From assembly GCF_001949145.1 (NCBI RefSeq), contig NW_019091368.1, forward strand, positions 2,210,840 through 2,274,839: a stretch of DNA of 64,000 nt. The letters run 5' to 3'. Below are positions 49,301-60,991 of the stretch, in pieces. Each line of letters begins with the position of its first letter. The first letter of the stretch is position 1. The DNA is from Acanthaster planci (Eukaryota; Echinodermata; Asteroidea; Valvatida; Acanthasteridae). The notes below the pieces were generated by a model that saw nothing but the letters and a program-made list of their open reading frames with translations, was not told where the DNA came from and did no database searches. A program made the translations under genes and the position numbers.

Positions 49301-50742
49301 GAAAAGATGTTTGACAAGTACTTCCAGATATATGTGACTTGACTTTAAAATGTACATACAATACAGGTACCATTTTTGAAGAGCTAATTTCAAAGTTTTG
49401 ATAACCAATGTCCCCGAGAAGCAGTTTCATAAAAAGAATTGCTTTCAACTTAAAAGATTCTTCCATATCGAGTCTAGGAAGCCATTTACAAACTTCTTCT
49501 TGGCTGTAAAAACTGATAAGTTGTGCTCTTTATAACTGAATAAACCCCACATTTAGTTTCAAAATCTGGTTTATTACGTTTAGATAGCTGTGCCTAAGTC
49601 TTTCTAGATGAACTGAAGTAACAATATTCACCTTTCTTACTTGTTTGCTCAGACAAATGAAGGCCCCAGGTATTACCACTGTTGTAAATGGCAAGAACAA
49701 GACATTATACATGCAGAACCCGGAAGCCATACGCGTCCGCACCAAGGAAAACCTACCCAAGAAGTTGAAAGGTCAGCTTTCATCCCATCTTACCCACTGA
49801 TCTATTTTGCTTATGTGGTACTTAGGGCACTGCAGTGCATGTCAACATGCCACATAGTAGCCACGTGGAAATGTGCTTGGTTGTGGCTTGTAGTGTTAGA
49901 AACATCTATGGGAAATGGTTCTATCCACTGGCCAGTGCCTTTCATAGGCACGTACAAAGTCGTTGCCATGTAATTTCGATGTGGCTAGTGGCCTAGTTTG
50001 CAGTGCGTAAACTTCTGTGGTAATCCTCTCCAATCACCTAGTTTCATATGTCTGAGTCAGTCTTTGAAGCCAAATGTATTACGTAGAGGGCCAATTTTTT
50101 CGACTGAATGTGCACAAAAAATTAGCATACCCTATCAATTTGTCAACATTGTTGCCATAGGAGGACGGTACTGCATGGCAACTAAGGCAAGTAAAGTGCC
50201 CGCACTTGACTGTACATGTACCTTTTTGATTTCCAACACAAGAGGGCCTCAATGTGCGCAGTGCAAATAAATCATGTTCTTTGTTGAGGGAATTTGACGA
50301 TTTGTTTGAGATGTTGAAAAGGGCTACCTTACTGCGTGAGATTTTCCATTAGATATCAAGTACATACTTAGTCATCACTTCAGTATTCATCATCGTGAAC
50401 CTTTCACTGTGCAAAAGTTAATGTCCCCTGCATTCCCTTACCAAACTGTGCTGATATGTCATAGTTAAAGTGTTAAATTCTAGCTCCACACAATAAAACT
50501 CTGCGTTTGAATTAGACAAATAGATACTTCTACTCTGTAAGCCTCTGCAATATGGCCACTTGTAGTAGTAGAGAGAATGTGATCACAGAAGGGCTACAGA
50601 TTCCATTGTATTTTTTGGTTAATCTTATCTTTCTTGCTTCCTGCTTTTCTTGGCAGAACTTGGACTTGAAGAGAAACAGGAGCTCATTGTCGCTGACATT
50701 ACAGCACCAAATGCCCTCATCTTCTCCCTTTCTTATAAATGA
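34288..50742 (+). CDS. UBA3: NEDD8-activating enzyme E1 catalytic subunit, 15 coding exons, 447 aa
   Basis: With NAE1/APPBP1 it adenylates NEDD8, forms an E1 thioester and passes NEDD8 to UBC12/UBE2F for cullin neddylation. Coding exons: 34288-34307, 35482-35599, 36229-36309, 36603-36685, 38027-38107, 38318-38361, 39032-39096, 39746-39901, 41153-41255, 41999-42112, 42798-42888, 48011-48092, 49045-49145, 49653-49771, 50657-50742; all GT-AG, phases match, TGA stop. It shows the nucleotide-binding [29 protein letters not shown], zinc Cys205 and Cys208 in TACIEC, catalytic Cys222 in NFPMCTIA, and zinc Cys349 and Cys352 in EDCVACSQ. The C-terminal 100 residues are the ubiquitin-fold E2-binding domain. 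Human UBA3 is 463 aa with the same spacing between these cysteines. The first 9 residues rest on the proposed 20-base exon; otherwise translation would start at the ATG at 35489 (438 aa). The intron 42889-48010 contains a GPCR gene on the other strand. Confidence 0.97.
35673..35857. repeat. dispersed repeat family C, copy 1
   Basis: About 180 bases in UBA3 intron 2 that match 52501-52669: shared AACTTCACTGGTTCATGAAC, GAACACTCCTGACCA and AACCAATGAGGGGGTGCTTC blocks in the same order. Non-coding. Confidence 0.75.
36747..37537. mobile_element. 0.79 kb foldback element in a UBA3 intron
   Basis: The first about 190 bases (starting AAATCAAGATATTATTG) are the reverse complement of the last about 190 bases with scattered mismatches. 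Both arms contain AACAGAAGTAGGG, CATGTGAATC and TCTCCTCTTTAAAA. The interior has a rough 34-base tandem repeat with AACAGGTGGGTGAG words (36979-37081). Open frames inside (111 and 125 codons) lack transposase motifs. It is probably a non-autonomous DNA transposon between exons 4 and 5. Confidence 0.85.
39165..39370. repeat. dispersed repeat family B, copy 3
   Basis: UBA3 intron sequence with CATTCAAATGAACTGCAAC, TTCCTTTGTCAGTATTCACC and ACTAGTCTTGTG blocks matching the copies at 1305, 1945 and 56995. Confidence 0.55.
42222..42289. repeat. two-copy 37-bp tandem repeat
   Basis: GTAGGATGGTGCTTTGTTGG with its TCAGTTGGTCT continuation occurs at 42222 and again at 42259 without mismatches over 31 bases. 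In a UBA3 intron. Confidence 0.95.
44530..44682 (-). pseudogene. tandem duplicate of the GPCR 3' end (TM7 and tail)
   Basis: A 153-base copy of the adjacent 44683-44835 lies directly downstream of the receptor. It still encodes [20 protein letters not shown], then a tail like the parental one. Differences include Asp for Asn in the NPxxY motif. The receptor stops at 44719 before reaching it, so the copy is not part of the main product. It is a fragment, not a gene. Confidence 0.85.
44719..45696 (-). CDS. rhodopsin-family (class A) G protein-coupled receptor, intronless, 325 aa
   Basis: Seven-helix receptor on the plasma membrane, ligand unknown. Landmarks: TM1 GN at 19-20; TM2 NQAVADL with Asp48; extracellular Cys77 before TM3; ERY at 103-105 in place of DRY; paired Cys in ECL2 (CKC, 153-155); TM6 CWLP at 262-265; TM7 NPVIY at 293-297; a Cys-containing helix-8 region. 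The [15 protein letters not shown] stretch is like peptide-type receptors, but I cannot assign a subfamily. The open frame extends upstream to 45801 without an ATG (it opens at a TTG), so I start at the ATG at 45696 in AAAATGG. That leaves almost no extracellular N terminus; an unseen upstream exon joined at a CAG near 45722 is possible. A nine-codon upstream open frame beginning ATGGAAGATAAG lies just before. The gene lies in antisense inside the UBA3 intron 42889-48010, and its 3' end is tandemly duplicated. Confidence 0.92.
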   Translation of the reverse strand: MVNVLGIISVIIGVLGMVGNCVVCIVIWRIPHMHTVTNAFLCNQAVADLVGSLIFLLFFNIPALERLPPGIRGWLYCYLWKSEATLWMFLFTSAMSLVLVTLERYLAIVYPFKYQVLLTLRWVPALGIAMTWLIGTSVALCIFALIDYSGPDCKCKVAMPPPSGHPLNKIVQATNVVTFVIPAWTMLFAYIHIAIILKRGARQTQPVGAISMVMTQIQNNGAASQPPSSTEPLPETQGDSLLRARRNVIKTLVLVCLAYFICWLPNTVMLAGHFKGLPYSIATVLAATNSCINPVIYTIKYCSFRKGLRILVCGKHSTTVRTDGS

Positions 50743-51908
50743 GGGGAGAACAGAACAAAGGAAATTTATACTCCACAGTATTTATTTATACTTTTGACCA
50801 GTTTTGTATGTATGCATTGCCTCACTGTAACGGTAGCATTAATGTTAATTGAGTGTTTCAGAGGACCATCACTGTTCACTTAGCTGCGGTGTCGATCACA
50901 TTTTTGCCAGCTTACTGGAGATTTAACGAACAGCATCACTAATGAAAGCATTGTTTGGTTCCTAATGCACTCCAGCAAGGGGGGGGCTTTTATCGGTATT
51001 TGTGTATTGAGATGGTGAGGAATGTAGCTGTATTCTTGTCGTCCACTCGTCAAGTCACACAGGTCAAATGCATGCCAAATTGCACGTCTATTTACGAGTC
51101 AAATTGAAATTCATGTCAAATCACCCGTCAGAGTCGAATTACATGTCAAATTGCTTGTAAGATGATTTGCCCGGTGAAGCCACTACAACTACAAGATGTT
51201 TGTTCTTACACCGTGTCACAAACTCTAGACACACCAAAATGGTTACTTTGAAGTGTTATTGTCTTTTTTGTTGTTGTTGTTGTTTTTGTTGTTGTTTTTT
51301 GAGTTTGTCACAGATGCAACGGCAAGCAAGTCTCTGTTTTTGAAGAATCAAAATAGATACCTTTATCACAGTTTATTCAGTTCACATAGACTCAGCTTAT
51401 TTACCAGTTCATCATTGATTGGCCCATAATGACTTCAGATTGACTTGTGATGACATAGAGTTGAAAAAGTGACTTGGGGAAAAATATCTTTGGCTCCATT
51501 TAGAGCTGCATAATCACTTCTGAACAATTAACTGTTAAAACCAACTGAAACTTCCTCAAACGATCTCCAATTCAGTGTCATTCTTTTGCAGAAAAAATTG
51601 AGCTGCCTAAAACTAGGGGCTCCATTCAGGTTACCGAATTTGTAAAACTGAAGTCTGTGACACAGACAAAGCCAAGATTTCAAGTGGAAAGACTCTCCTT
51701 GATTTTAACTTTGCCTGTCACTTGGGGGGTGGTTTGGACCCCACTTCGGGGTGGAGACACTTTTTGTCTGCCTGTGAGAGCAAATCACAGGCATTTTCTT
51801 GATGCCGATTAGTAGACTGTTGCTAGACCAGCTTGTATGAAGGGGTGTGATCATCGTAAATAGATCATTTCCACTGACATTGTTCATATCTTACAAACCT
51901 CATTGATC

Positions 51909-52046
51909 CGTCATCTTTGATGTAAGCCTTATTTAGAATAGTGTTGTACATGGCTGCGGCTATTCTCAATGGTAGATTATATTACAAACCTGAAGTCTGA
52001 GCTACGAGACACTCTATTTGGACATGGCCTTACATCAAAGATGGCA
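51909..52046. repeat. short foldback
   Basis: TCATCTTTGATGTAAGCCT is matched in inverse by GGCCTTACATCAAAGATGGC about 110 bases later; outer arms of about 18 bases pair nearly perfectly, inner parts weakly. Confidence 0.6.
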
Positions 52047-52500
52047 GACTGCAAAGCATTGTGGGAAGTCTGGCATGAAGTTCCAAGGACCATTGCCAGT
52101 GGATAACTAGGGTCTACACATTTTTAAAGCAGGAAAAAAGTTGATGCACCACAGGGTCTAAAACGAGGTGCAAGCATTTAATTTTATTTTTGGCATTTGT
52201 ATAGTTGGTTTAAGAATTCGTATGCCGTCAGTTGCATTTGAAGGTGGCAAAAAAGTCTGTTACAACAGCTGTACTGTGTCACAAGTAGTTGTAACAAATC
52301 AGGTAATAAATATGAATTAATAGCAGTCAGACTTGGTCGACTAAATGTTTGTAGATGCACACAAATTGAAGATCTTGAAATGTTCACATAGAGATCGAGA
52401 TCTAAATGAAGTGTAAGTTTGGAATATATTTATGCATGTATACTCAGCGATAAATTATGAGACATCTTCATCTTGTCCTGTGAGCCGTGAAAGTTGACCA

Positions 52501-52669
52501 AGAGAGGGCACAGTTGTCTTTGCAATGGAGGTTCCTTTGGTTGGAACTGAACTTCACTGGTTCATGAACAACTATTAAATGCACATGTTATGGTCACAAC
52601 ACAATGAACACTCCTGACCAATATGGCTCTTTTCAACCAATGAGGGGGTGCTTCTGCTCGCGGCAGATT
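52501..52669. repeat. dispersed repeat family C, copy 2
   Basis: Same block order as 35673-35857, at roughly 80 percent identity by eye. It lies downstream of UBA3 while copy 1 is in UBA3 intron 2. Confidence 0.75.
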
Positions 52670-54231
52670 GTTTGTTCATCAAAAGCAACCAGTCAGTCGG
52701 CAGACGTAGTCCTAGTGACTTGGCAGGATGGCGCCAGGGGTCATGTGATATTTATACAGACCCGTTTCACTCACGGGATGCAAGACACTGGATGAATTGA
52801 ATTTGACCACATTAGAGTGCTGCTAGGAAATTATGGTACTCCCCAATGATTAAATCCACGACAGAATCTCTAGTTATTCATCAATTTTCAAGTGGGATGC
52901 ACTTTCAGCTTCTTGTGGCTCCACAGCACAACCAAGTTTCTTTTCCCTAGATTGTTTCTTGCTATGTTTAAACTGAGAATTTTGTATCTCATGATGGACA
53001 TCACATAAGGTGGCTGGTTCCACCTGCTATTCTGCTATTCATCGTGCAAAAAGGGTCTTTATACACGTGAGGAACGTCGTGTAAATACAGCAACCTAAAA
53101 TTCAACTCCAAGATCTTTTTTATGGCACTTGTAGAAAGGCGTATTCAGAAGTTGAAATGATTGGGTTACAATTTTGTTTTGATGAGATGGCCAACTGAGT
53201 ACCTAATGAACAAAAGAGTATTTCAAAGTGATGGTTGTCTACGTCAGCACAGTTAAAAGAAAAAATCAATTAACTTTGTTGCTCAGATTTGACTGGTGTT
53301 GACAGAGCATGTCAATACATCAACATAAGGTTTCCACCCAACATGGGATTTTTTCCCACTTTGAATAATAATTTGTGACTTCTCTAGTGCCCTTCTTCCA
53401 CTTGAGAGGCATTCGTTTTTATGCTTTAAAGATGGCTTGAGTGTTTGATTGAAAGGGAAGTTAGCTTCAATCATTGGATGAAAGCCAACTCCTCCCTGCC
53501 AACCTTCCTTCACGGAACTGACAATGGATCAAATTTGCCGGACCACATTAGCCCGGTAAGGTTTGGAGGTTTAGTAGGAGCAGAATGGAGCACAGAGCAA
53601 ACAGAGCTGTCATCAATGCACTTGCAGAAGACAATTCATCATATTTTTGCTTTTGATGGGGGACTTTGGACTGCTTATTCCAGCAAGAACACTGCTACCA
53701 TAGTCTGTCGAACTCTGGAATTGGCAAACATGTTTTCGAGTCTGTGGGGAAATAAATGTATGCAAGAATTGCCCAGTATGGTCATTTCCAAAAACAACCT
53801 GTTTTTAAAATGAGCTTTAAAGTTAATTGATCACCTGAGTAAAGGCTGATCAAGAAGTCAAATGCTAATTTGTCAGGAATTAGACGTAGACCACAATAAA
53901 TGAGTTGCCTTTTGCTGTAATCCTTTTCAAGCTGGACCAAAGAAAATTGTTGAATACCTGAGGTTTTCAAGTCCAAGCTTTCCGGAAATACAAGGACATG
54001 TAGCACTGAGTCTTTGAAACTTCATTTACATCTCAGGAGCAAAGCCATTTTCTTTTCATTCCATACTGCATACACAGTCTTGACATACAAGTTTACGCTT
54101 TTTTTCTCTATAACTGACAGGTCAAAATTACAACTTTGGGTGAAGTTTTGGGGTTGCAGCAAAGGTGTGGGGGAGTAAAATAATATTTACGAAGCACAAT
54201 AATTGACACAATATTTGCATTGTTGCTCCAC

Positions 54232-54237
54232 TTTATT
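54232..54237 (-). promoter_or_regulatory. probable polyadenylation signal of TSR2
   Basis: TTTATT on plus is AATAAA on minus, about 1.2 kb past the TSR2 stop at 55467; I saw no other AATAAA on this strand in between. Confidence 0.45.
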
Positions 54238-55466
54238 CACATGACTGTGAAAATATAATAATCTTTTTAAAAACAAAAGAAATATAAGGAAAACAATTTT
54301 AATAAGTCACCACACTTAAAAGTTAAATTATAACATTTCTGTCATAATAAAGTGCCTCAAACTGGTGAGGCAACAGCTTACATTGCTTGGAACTAACAAA
54401 GACACTCAAAGCAGGTTTTACAGTTAAAGTAAATGGTACACAGCATGTTTGCGCAGTATGTGTAACCAAGCAACAAAGACTGGATAAAATCTTTAGAAGA
54501 AGTGGGGGTACTATAAATGTATCAATTACCCTGATTGGTAAGAGCAGTGTGCCGGGCAACAGAAAGTTTCATCATTTTAAATGTAACGTCTGAATGAGCC
54601 CATGATGAACAGAGCATGAAAAATGGCCCTACATCTGTGTGCCAGTGTGTGTTAGCGAGCACTGCATTTAACAAACAGGAGCAAAGGCTCAACGTCATCG
54701 AAATCAGAAATGGCTAGGGACCTGTTATTCTGTTTTTCTCTGTGAACAATGTAGAATGTTCTCTACCAATAAATTATTATCGACAATATGTATAAAATTC
54801 CCTTCAAACAGTAAACAAAAAACAAAGCGAAAATTAATGATGAGAGCTACCTCCAACTTGGTTGAACTGCTAAACAGAATTGATGGTTAGCACACTGATG
54901 TGTTAAGCTAAAAACAGTTGGGAGCCAGTTAGAAATTGTTTGCATTTCACATGAATCTTTGGCTGGTAACCCTCTTTTTGGATAAATAAGCTCAGCGAAT
55001 CTCCGGGCATAGGAGTTATACAAAATTAGCCCTAGGTATGGTTTTGAAAAAAATGATCCATTTGTGCACATTCAGACGAAAACTGGTTGTGCATACTAGG
55101 CATGATACGAATGCTAGCCAATGTGCACGTAGTATGATGGGTCCTACTTCACTCTCTCTTGTGACTGACTCAGTTTCATCGACTGTTCCTGCATGGAGTC
55201 CAGGGGTATGCATGACCAAGATACCCTGTGTGCCATCAATAATGCCCTGAATCTGTGGCAGAAACAGCTCCACAGCATGAACGCTTGCCATTTCTTTTCG
55301 GATGATGGACGTTCAGCCACAGATCAAGTGAGCATCACTGCTCAGCCAGTTCTGCCTTGATGTCAACACTGCTTGCATGTACAAATCAAATGAGTAGTAC
55401 TGATGGCTCATGAAATGCAAGTTGATGTTCATTGTTTTGATTTTAGCAAAAATCTTGCAGTTCATG

Positions 55467-58400
55467 TCATTTTTTCTTATTTTTTCTGACCACTGTCCAT
55501 CCATCCTCCTCATCCTCTGCTGGCTGAGTTTCTGTCAAACAACAAAGAGGCAATAAGGTACCCCAATGAAACTCCTGAAATAAATAAAATAGGCCATTTT
55601 TTGTTCCTTGTGATCAACATCAGACTGAATATTTTTCGATAAGAATTTTTTTCTCATAGCTTGCCGTAGCCTAGAAGACAAAAGGACCCTAAATGTTTAA
55701 GATGTTATGCTTAACTTATCAAATGCAAGCGACTTTTCACAGTGCCGTACTTGTAATCTCACCAGTCCTGCTGGGTTGCTCTTCACTGGGTTCTTGATAT
55801 CCATTCACCGTTGGTTCCCTACTACCACTGGTACCCACATCCATGTTGCCCATCATTTCGTGCAGAGTTGGTGGAACCTCACCATCCTCCATATCCTAAT
55901 TTGGTAACGGAATAGCAACAGAGGCCAATATTCCTTAACCACTTCCTGCCGGGGACTCCGGACTCGGAGATGTATGGTTTATATGCATCGCCGGGGTCTC
56001 GGACAAAGGAAACAGGGCCCTGTAACAAAAGACCGTACTCCGAACAAAAGACCAGGCAGCTGGGAATTATCGACATTTTTCACTGTCAACAGTTGTGATA
56101 ATCCAGCCTTGTTTTGAAACCGTATACCAGGGTTTGGGGCATTGAGAGCAAGCGGATTACCATTGGGGACAAAAGCGCTCCACCACCACGCGATGAGCCA
56201 CACAGCACCGCTGCACGTTAATCTTGCCCCTATTGAAAAGAGGTCAGCAGTGCACTGAGCCAGGTTCGTGAACAAAAGAAAGTTACATAACACCGCACAA
56301 TCTGGGCTCTTTTTACAAGGCTGCAGGCCTGGCTGAAATACTTGGGCGTCAATGAAGGTCACCTGTCAACTTAGAGTAGTGCCTAAAGATTACTTCCTGT
56401 GGCTATAAACGACCGTTTTAAATGAAATGATGAATTTTTGAAGGATTTTGAAAATGGAAAAAATGACAGTCATGCCGGCCCAGCATCATCAACATTGAAA
56501 AATGCCCCGGCACGAAGTGGTTAATGTGTTGAACAAAACACGTACACGTATCTAGAAGTAAACACGTCTCGTGTTTTTCGAGTTCTAAAGACAAGTATTT
56601 GATTTCATCCTCATCACCTACTGTAAAGAACATACGTTTATTGAGCAACGCCCTTCAGAAATCAAAGTCTACTGTCTGACAGTTTTAATCCACTCTGTGT
56701 GCTCCCTTCATGTAAAGACTACAGGCATTGAGGTCAGGCTGTTGTATCTGCACCTAACCACAGAAACACTTGTCACTGGCACATATACACACGATGAAGA
56801 ATGTCGGTTTGACTGAACTCTTAGATTGCTGGGATTTGTTTGTTTCTTAACGAGGGTGGCATAGCTCTCTCTGGAACAGTGGAGGCTGGGGCAAAAGCTC
56901 CAGAGTAGCAGATCGACAGACCGTCAAAGAGTGGAAGGGGTCAATTCTGAGGCATTCTAAGGTATCTTCCCCATTTACCTTTCCCCCTATGCTGCACCGG
57001 TCAAGTACAAAACAGCCATGAGTCATTCGGCCTTAGGTCAAGCCACAAGCTATGCAAATGGACCAGCAAAAGCATTCATCCTGCCACTTGAGAGTGGACT
57101 CCTGTCTGAAGTTTAAAAGCCCCCTCTGATGGACTCCACCACAACACTCACAGCTTGTTTACCAAGACTCAGATGAGGACAATCGACACAGCAATACGCA
57201 TGCATGTTGTTTTTGAAGTCGTTCTGTTTTTTCTCGACTGTTACCCAACACATTGCCGTGCGTATCAGCTCCTAAAAGTTAGCCCAAAAGTCTGACTGTG
57301 GTAGCCTGGCTGCCACACTGTTTGGCAATAGATGTATGCGTGTACAGTGCCATTCGAAACATACCTCTGGGTCTTGGCTGGCTGCTGCCTGGCAGAACCC
57401 CAGGCTAGCCTTGGGCATCTCTTGGATTCTCTGGACTACTGTAGCATGCCGTCCCGAATGGCAGAGGTCAAAATTGCTGCAGATGACTCGAGAAATCTGC
57501 GTGGCAAAAAGGAAATTAGAGCAGTAAACTTAACTCCACTACAGCCAACGTCAAGTTCACGGTTCTGTAATAGGGGGGGGGAACCCTGGCAAACCCTTAA
57601 GGAGTTTCACAAGCAGGGCACTCAAGTGTCAAAAATGGTGTAGTACTGCTATTGGAGTGCCCTGAAGCGTGGGGGAGGAAATTCATCAGCAGTGAAGCGT
57701 GATGCAGAGGGTAACTACTTGTCCCTACCACTGCACCGTGGGGGAAATGTTAACTTTTGGCCCTTCACCGTTCCAACATAAAAATTCACATCTCCCAATG
57801 CAAATAGGAAATCTTATGAATAAGTTTAGCTCGGTGCCTGATGGTTATTGACTTGAACTAGTCGGCCACCCTTGGCAAGGTCGCTGGTTGAGTGGTAAGA
57901 TGCCCGCACTAGTAAGCATGTCACTGGTTCGAGTCCCACTTGAGTAAGCTTGCAAATATTTCATAAGCCCTTGGATGAACCTGAGTACATATATACAGTA
58001 ATATAAATATACGACGTCGATGAAGGGCAATAATTCCCAGCATGACAATAACCCGAGTGAACCATGCAAAAGACTTAAGAATGACTTGAAAGTGGGAAGC
58101 CACACTCTACGGGCTATTTAATGAATTGTTGTCTCGTAACCGTCGAGTCAAACACCTGCAAGGCAGGTTTATGAATACCGGGTCTGCTCTTTCTACATCA
58201 CAGCCATCTTTTTAACCAACCAGAGGCTGGTGAAACAAACTATGGCTGGCCATCAGTGTAAATGCAAAAGAATAATTCATAAAGTGTGAACAAATCTACA
58301 CAGCAATCACAAATTATACAATAAAGACTACAATTAAATACTAAATATGGCCCTCTTTGAAAGTAACAGGATAAGTGTACAAGTCGAGGTGAAACCTGAT

Positions 58401-60991
58401 ATACCAAGGGTGACATTTCTGGAAACCTTTACTGCCCATGTGAGCTATAGACAATGTAAGTAAAGTCTTTTCTCTTCAACCCTCCTATGCTGAAGTCACT
58501 CTTCGGGTCACTTGGTAAACAGCTCAAAGTACCTAAGCCGTGTTGTGTTGTGCACTGCACCAACTGTCTCTCACAGGNNNNNNNNNNNNNNNNNNNNNNN
58601 NNNNNNNNNNNNNNNNNNNNNNNNNNNNNNNNNNNNNNNNNNNNNNNNNNNNNNNNNNNNNNNNNNNNNNNNNNNNNNNNNNNNNNNNNNNNNNNNNNNN
58701 NNNNNNNNNNNNNNNNNNNNNNNNNNNNNNNNNNNNNNNNNNNNNNNNNNNNNNNNNNNNNNNNNNNNNNNNNNNNNNNNNNNNNNNNNNNNNNNNNNNN
58801 NNNNNNNNNNNNNNNNNNNNNNNNATCTACAGTGTACACTCTGAACCTGTGCATGTTTGAGTTCCATATAGAAACTACATGCTCACCAGTGACTGTGGGC
58901 ATTTGTGCACAATTGTGCTGTAAAACCATAGGAGGGTTAATATCTTGAGAACAAACAAACATCTATGATTTACCACAATCAGACTGCCATCCTCTGCCCT
59001 GGTGTCAAATTCATTGTCCAGGATTTCGGCAATGAAGTCTTGCAACTCCTCTGGTTCAATGCCCTCTGTCAAATGGAAGAAATCAAATTATTGAGGCACC
59101 GTCTCCAATCAGACGTCTACTTTGCAAGCCTTGTTGTTGAACACAATCCTTGCCTACACATCATCAGTTTTCACAACAAAACACTTGTGTTCTCATCGCA
59201 TGCACATGTATTTCCTGAAAAGACAGAGAGTACTGTATTCTACGTGTAAAATCAACTTTTCTCTTCCATACCTAGAAACACTGTGAGTTACGAGATCATT
59301 TAATTCCTGCAAAGTGGAAGATTTTACAGGATTCAGGAAATTTGCCAGGCACAAGACAAAAGTAGAGAAAGTCATTAAGTTCATTTGACATCAATTCATG
59401 GGATGGCAGAATTCCAAACGATCTTACCATTTTCTTGGAACCAGTTGTACACCACATCCACCATCCACAGTGCCTTCTCCCTGCTGTGGACTCCACCGTA
59501 CCCGTGGCTCACTGCAAGCTATCGAAGGCAAAAACAGGTATGCAAGAGTTGAATTCCTCCAGCAAAAATCCAAACTGCCTGTCGGATCAACACTGTTCAA
59601 CTGCTTGAGTCGGTGAGCTGCTGGCAGGATCAAGCTAGTTTTAAATCCTTTCTATTCACATACAATCTAATAGTAAAAATATCATATTAGTACAGAATAT
59701 TGCCTCCTCTGCCCCCAAAATGCAGCATCACCTTAACCTTTGCATGACCAGATGCAGCAAAAGGCAACAGGTGTACAAATCGGGTGCACTGTGTTGCATT
59801 TGGCAGTCACCAGTGGCCCAACAAACTGCCCATGTCAGGAGCTGGTTCCATTGAACAATGCCACTGTTGGATCCTGCGACGGCTGGAAACTGCAGACTCC
59901 AAGAATGATTGGCCTCTGGGATATCTGACTTGTTGAACCTTATTGACTTGGGCAGGGAAGCCACTTGGACATTTGATGCACAATGGTGCATCTTGTACAA
60001 TCTATGGCCAAAATATCCAAGGTATAAACCAAAGACAGGACTCAAGGCTGGGTGCTGGGTAAATGTTTGGATGACCAACGATTTTTCCCAGTTCTTTTAA
60101 TGGTCTTAGTCTTATTAGGATAGGATAATCATGACAATATGACCGTTCATGATACAACTGTCTTATTTTGCTAAAATTTATCTACATGCTTTAGGTTATA
60201 GCAATCAATCATGCAGGAATAGGTTCCAATTTCACTGGCTATAGCACGCATTTGTCAACTGATGAGTGATAAAATGCTTCTTCAATTTTGGAGCTATGGC
60301 AGAATACCCTGCCACTCTAAACTATCCCCTCCCCCCCTGAAATCACTGGTTACTTGTGTACAAGGTGGAAATCCCCCTAAGCCTTATCGCAAATACTGCA
60401 TGGGTGATTTTGCACAATGGAAGGCATTGTGGGAAGGAAAAAGGGGCAGGATAAGGCTTATGAGAACAGTGTGACATTTTCACCTCATAGCCAGTTACAA
60501 CCATGACAACAAGGGTTGATCATGCAGGGTGCTGGGATTGGGTATTCTGCAACCATGGAGGAACATGCCGCAACTGAAGATCAATACTAGGCCTACAGAT
60601 ACTAGGCCTAAGCCCATGGCAGAATTCTTTCTCACAAGTGCCTTATCATTTGTCTGTTTATGACGACCAATTCAAGTTTCTTGAATATAGCATCTCGCCA
60701 TATCACGCGGAACTCTAATCTCCGCCCTTGCGATTGCGCAATTGCCTGGCTAGGGAGTGTACAGCTACATATATGTACATGGTAAAAAAAAATACACAAG
60801 CAAGCCTTTTGAAACGTAAGGATGTAGGATTGTTATGGTTCGAGAATGAACACGACATGGTGCAATTTTTACATCATATATTACAACATTCTTCACTTTT
60901 GTCATATCACCTGAAGAACTGTCCACCCATCCAAAATACTCGATATACTTCTTCGAAAAACTCCAAGTGGTGATTCACTGGAGGCCGCCAT
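55467..60991 (-). CDS. TSR2: Pre-rRNA-processing protein TSR2 homologue, 6 coding exons, 197 aa
   Basis: TSR2 is a chaperone that escorts ribosomal protein eS26 to 40S precursors. Coding exons: 60991-60911, 59518-59428, 59065-58974, 57496-57365, 55895-55763, 55531-55467; GT-AG throughout, phases match, 594 bases, TGA stop. Exon 1 encodes MAASSESPLGVFRRSISSIL followed by DGWTVLQ. Exon 2 begins LAVSHGYGGVHSREKALW, matching the family core (human has NGFGGVHSQEKA). Exon 3 has LQDFIAEILDNEFDTRAEDG, matching LTNEFDTVVEDGS in human. Exon 4 is weakly conserved but is open, phase 0 to phase 0, with a strong TTTTTGCCACGCAG acceptor. Exon 6 ends EDGWTVVRKNKKK, like the acidic DGWTIVRRKK tail of the family. 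Human TSR2 is 191 aa. The N-run at 58578-58824 falls in intron 3 and no coding sequence is needed from it. Intron 4 holds a TTAA-flanked element. Confidence 0.95.
55935..56524. mobile_element. TTAA-flanked, piggyBac-like MITE, copy 2 (590 bp)
   Basis: Starts TTAACCACTTCCTGCCGGGG and ends CCCCGGCACGAAGTGGTTAA, the same termini and TTAA ends as 22164-22661. The body matches copy 1 except for about 90 extra bases around 56165-56260 (GCGCTCCACCACCACGCGAT and following). It lies in TSR2 intron 4 in the same orientation as copy 1. Confidence 0.85.
56995..57165. repeat. dispersed repeat family B, copy 4
   Basis: AAGCCACAAGCTATGCAAAT and AGCAAAAGCATTC blocks followed by GTGGACTCCTGTCTG-like sequence match the copies in GMPPB and UBA3 introns. 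In TSR2 intron 4. Confidence 0.45.
57882..57945 (+). repeat. tRNA-derived SINE with intact A and B boxes
   Basis: TGGTTGAGTGG at 57885-57895 fits the pol III A box exactly and GGTTCGAGTCC at 57926-57936 fits the B box exactly, 30 bases apart. The anticodon and T stems do not pair properly, so it is a tRNA-derived repeat rather than a tRNA gene. In TSR2 intron 3, antisense to the gene. Confidence 0.6.
58578..58824. other. assembly gap (247 N)
   Basis: A run of N inside TSR2 intron 3 (between exons at 58974 and 57496). The coding sequence is complete without it. Confidence 0.99.

Larger units (their letters stand above)
50743..54215. other. convergent spacer between UBA3 and TSR2
   Basis: Holds the UBA3 3' UTR; AATAAA occurs at 52305-52310, but no hexamer is close to the stop, so the transcript end is uncertain. 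Contents include a TTG microsatellite at about 51269-51300, degenerate GTCAAATTGC words at 51055-51170, a foldback at 51909-52046 and a family C repeat at 52501. I see no further gene. Confidence 0.55.

Noticed and set aside
51269-51300. TTG-rich stretch
   Set aside because: Plain microsatellite without further structure.
57882-57945. Candidate tRNA gene
   Set aside because: A and B boxes match but acceptor, anticodon and T stems do not pair.
58429-58962. 177-codon open frame on minus through the N-run
   Set aside because: Most of its length is N; the flanking residues match nothing and TSR2 is complete without it.
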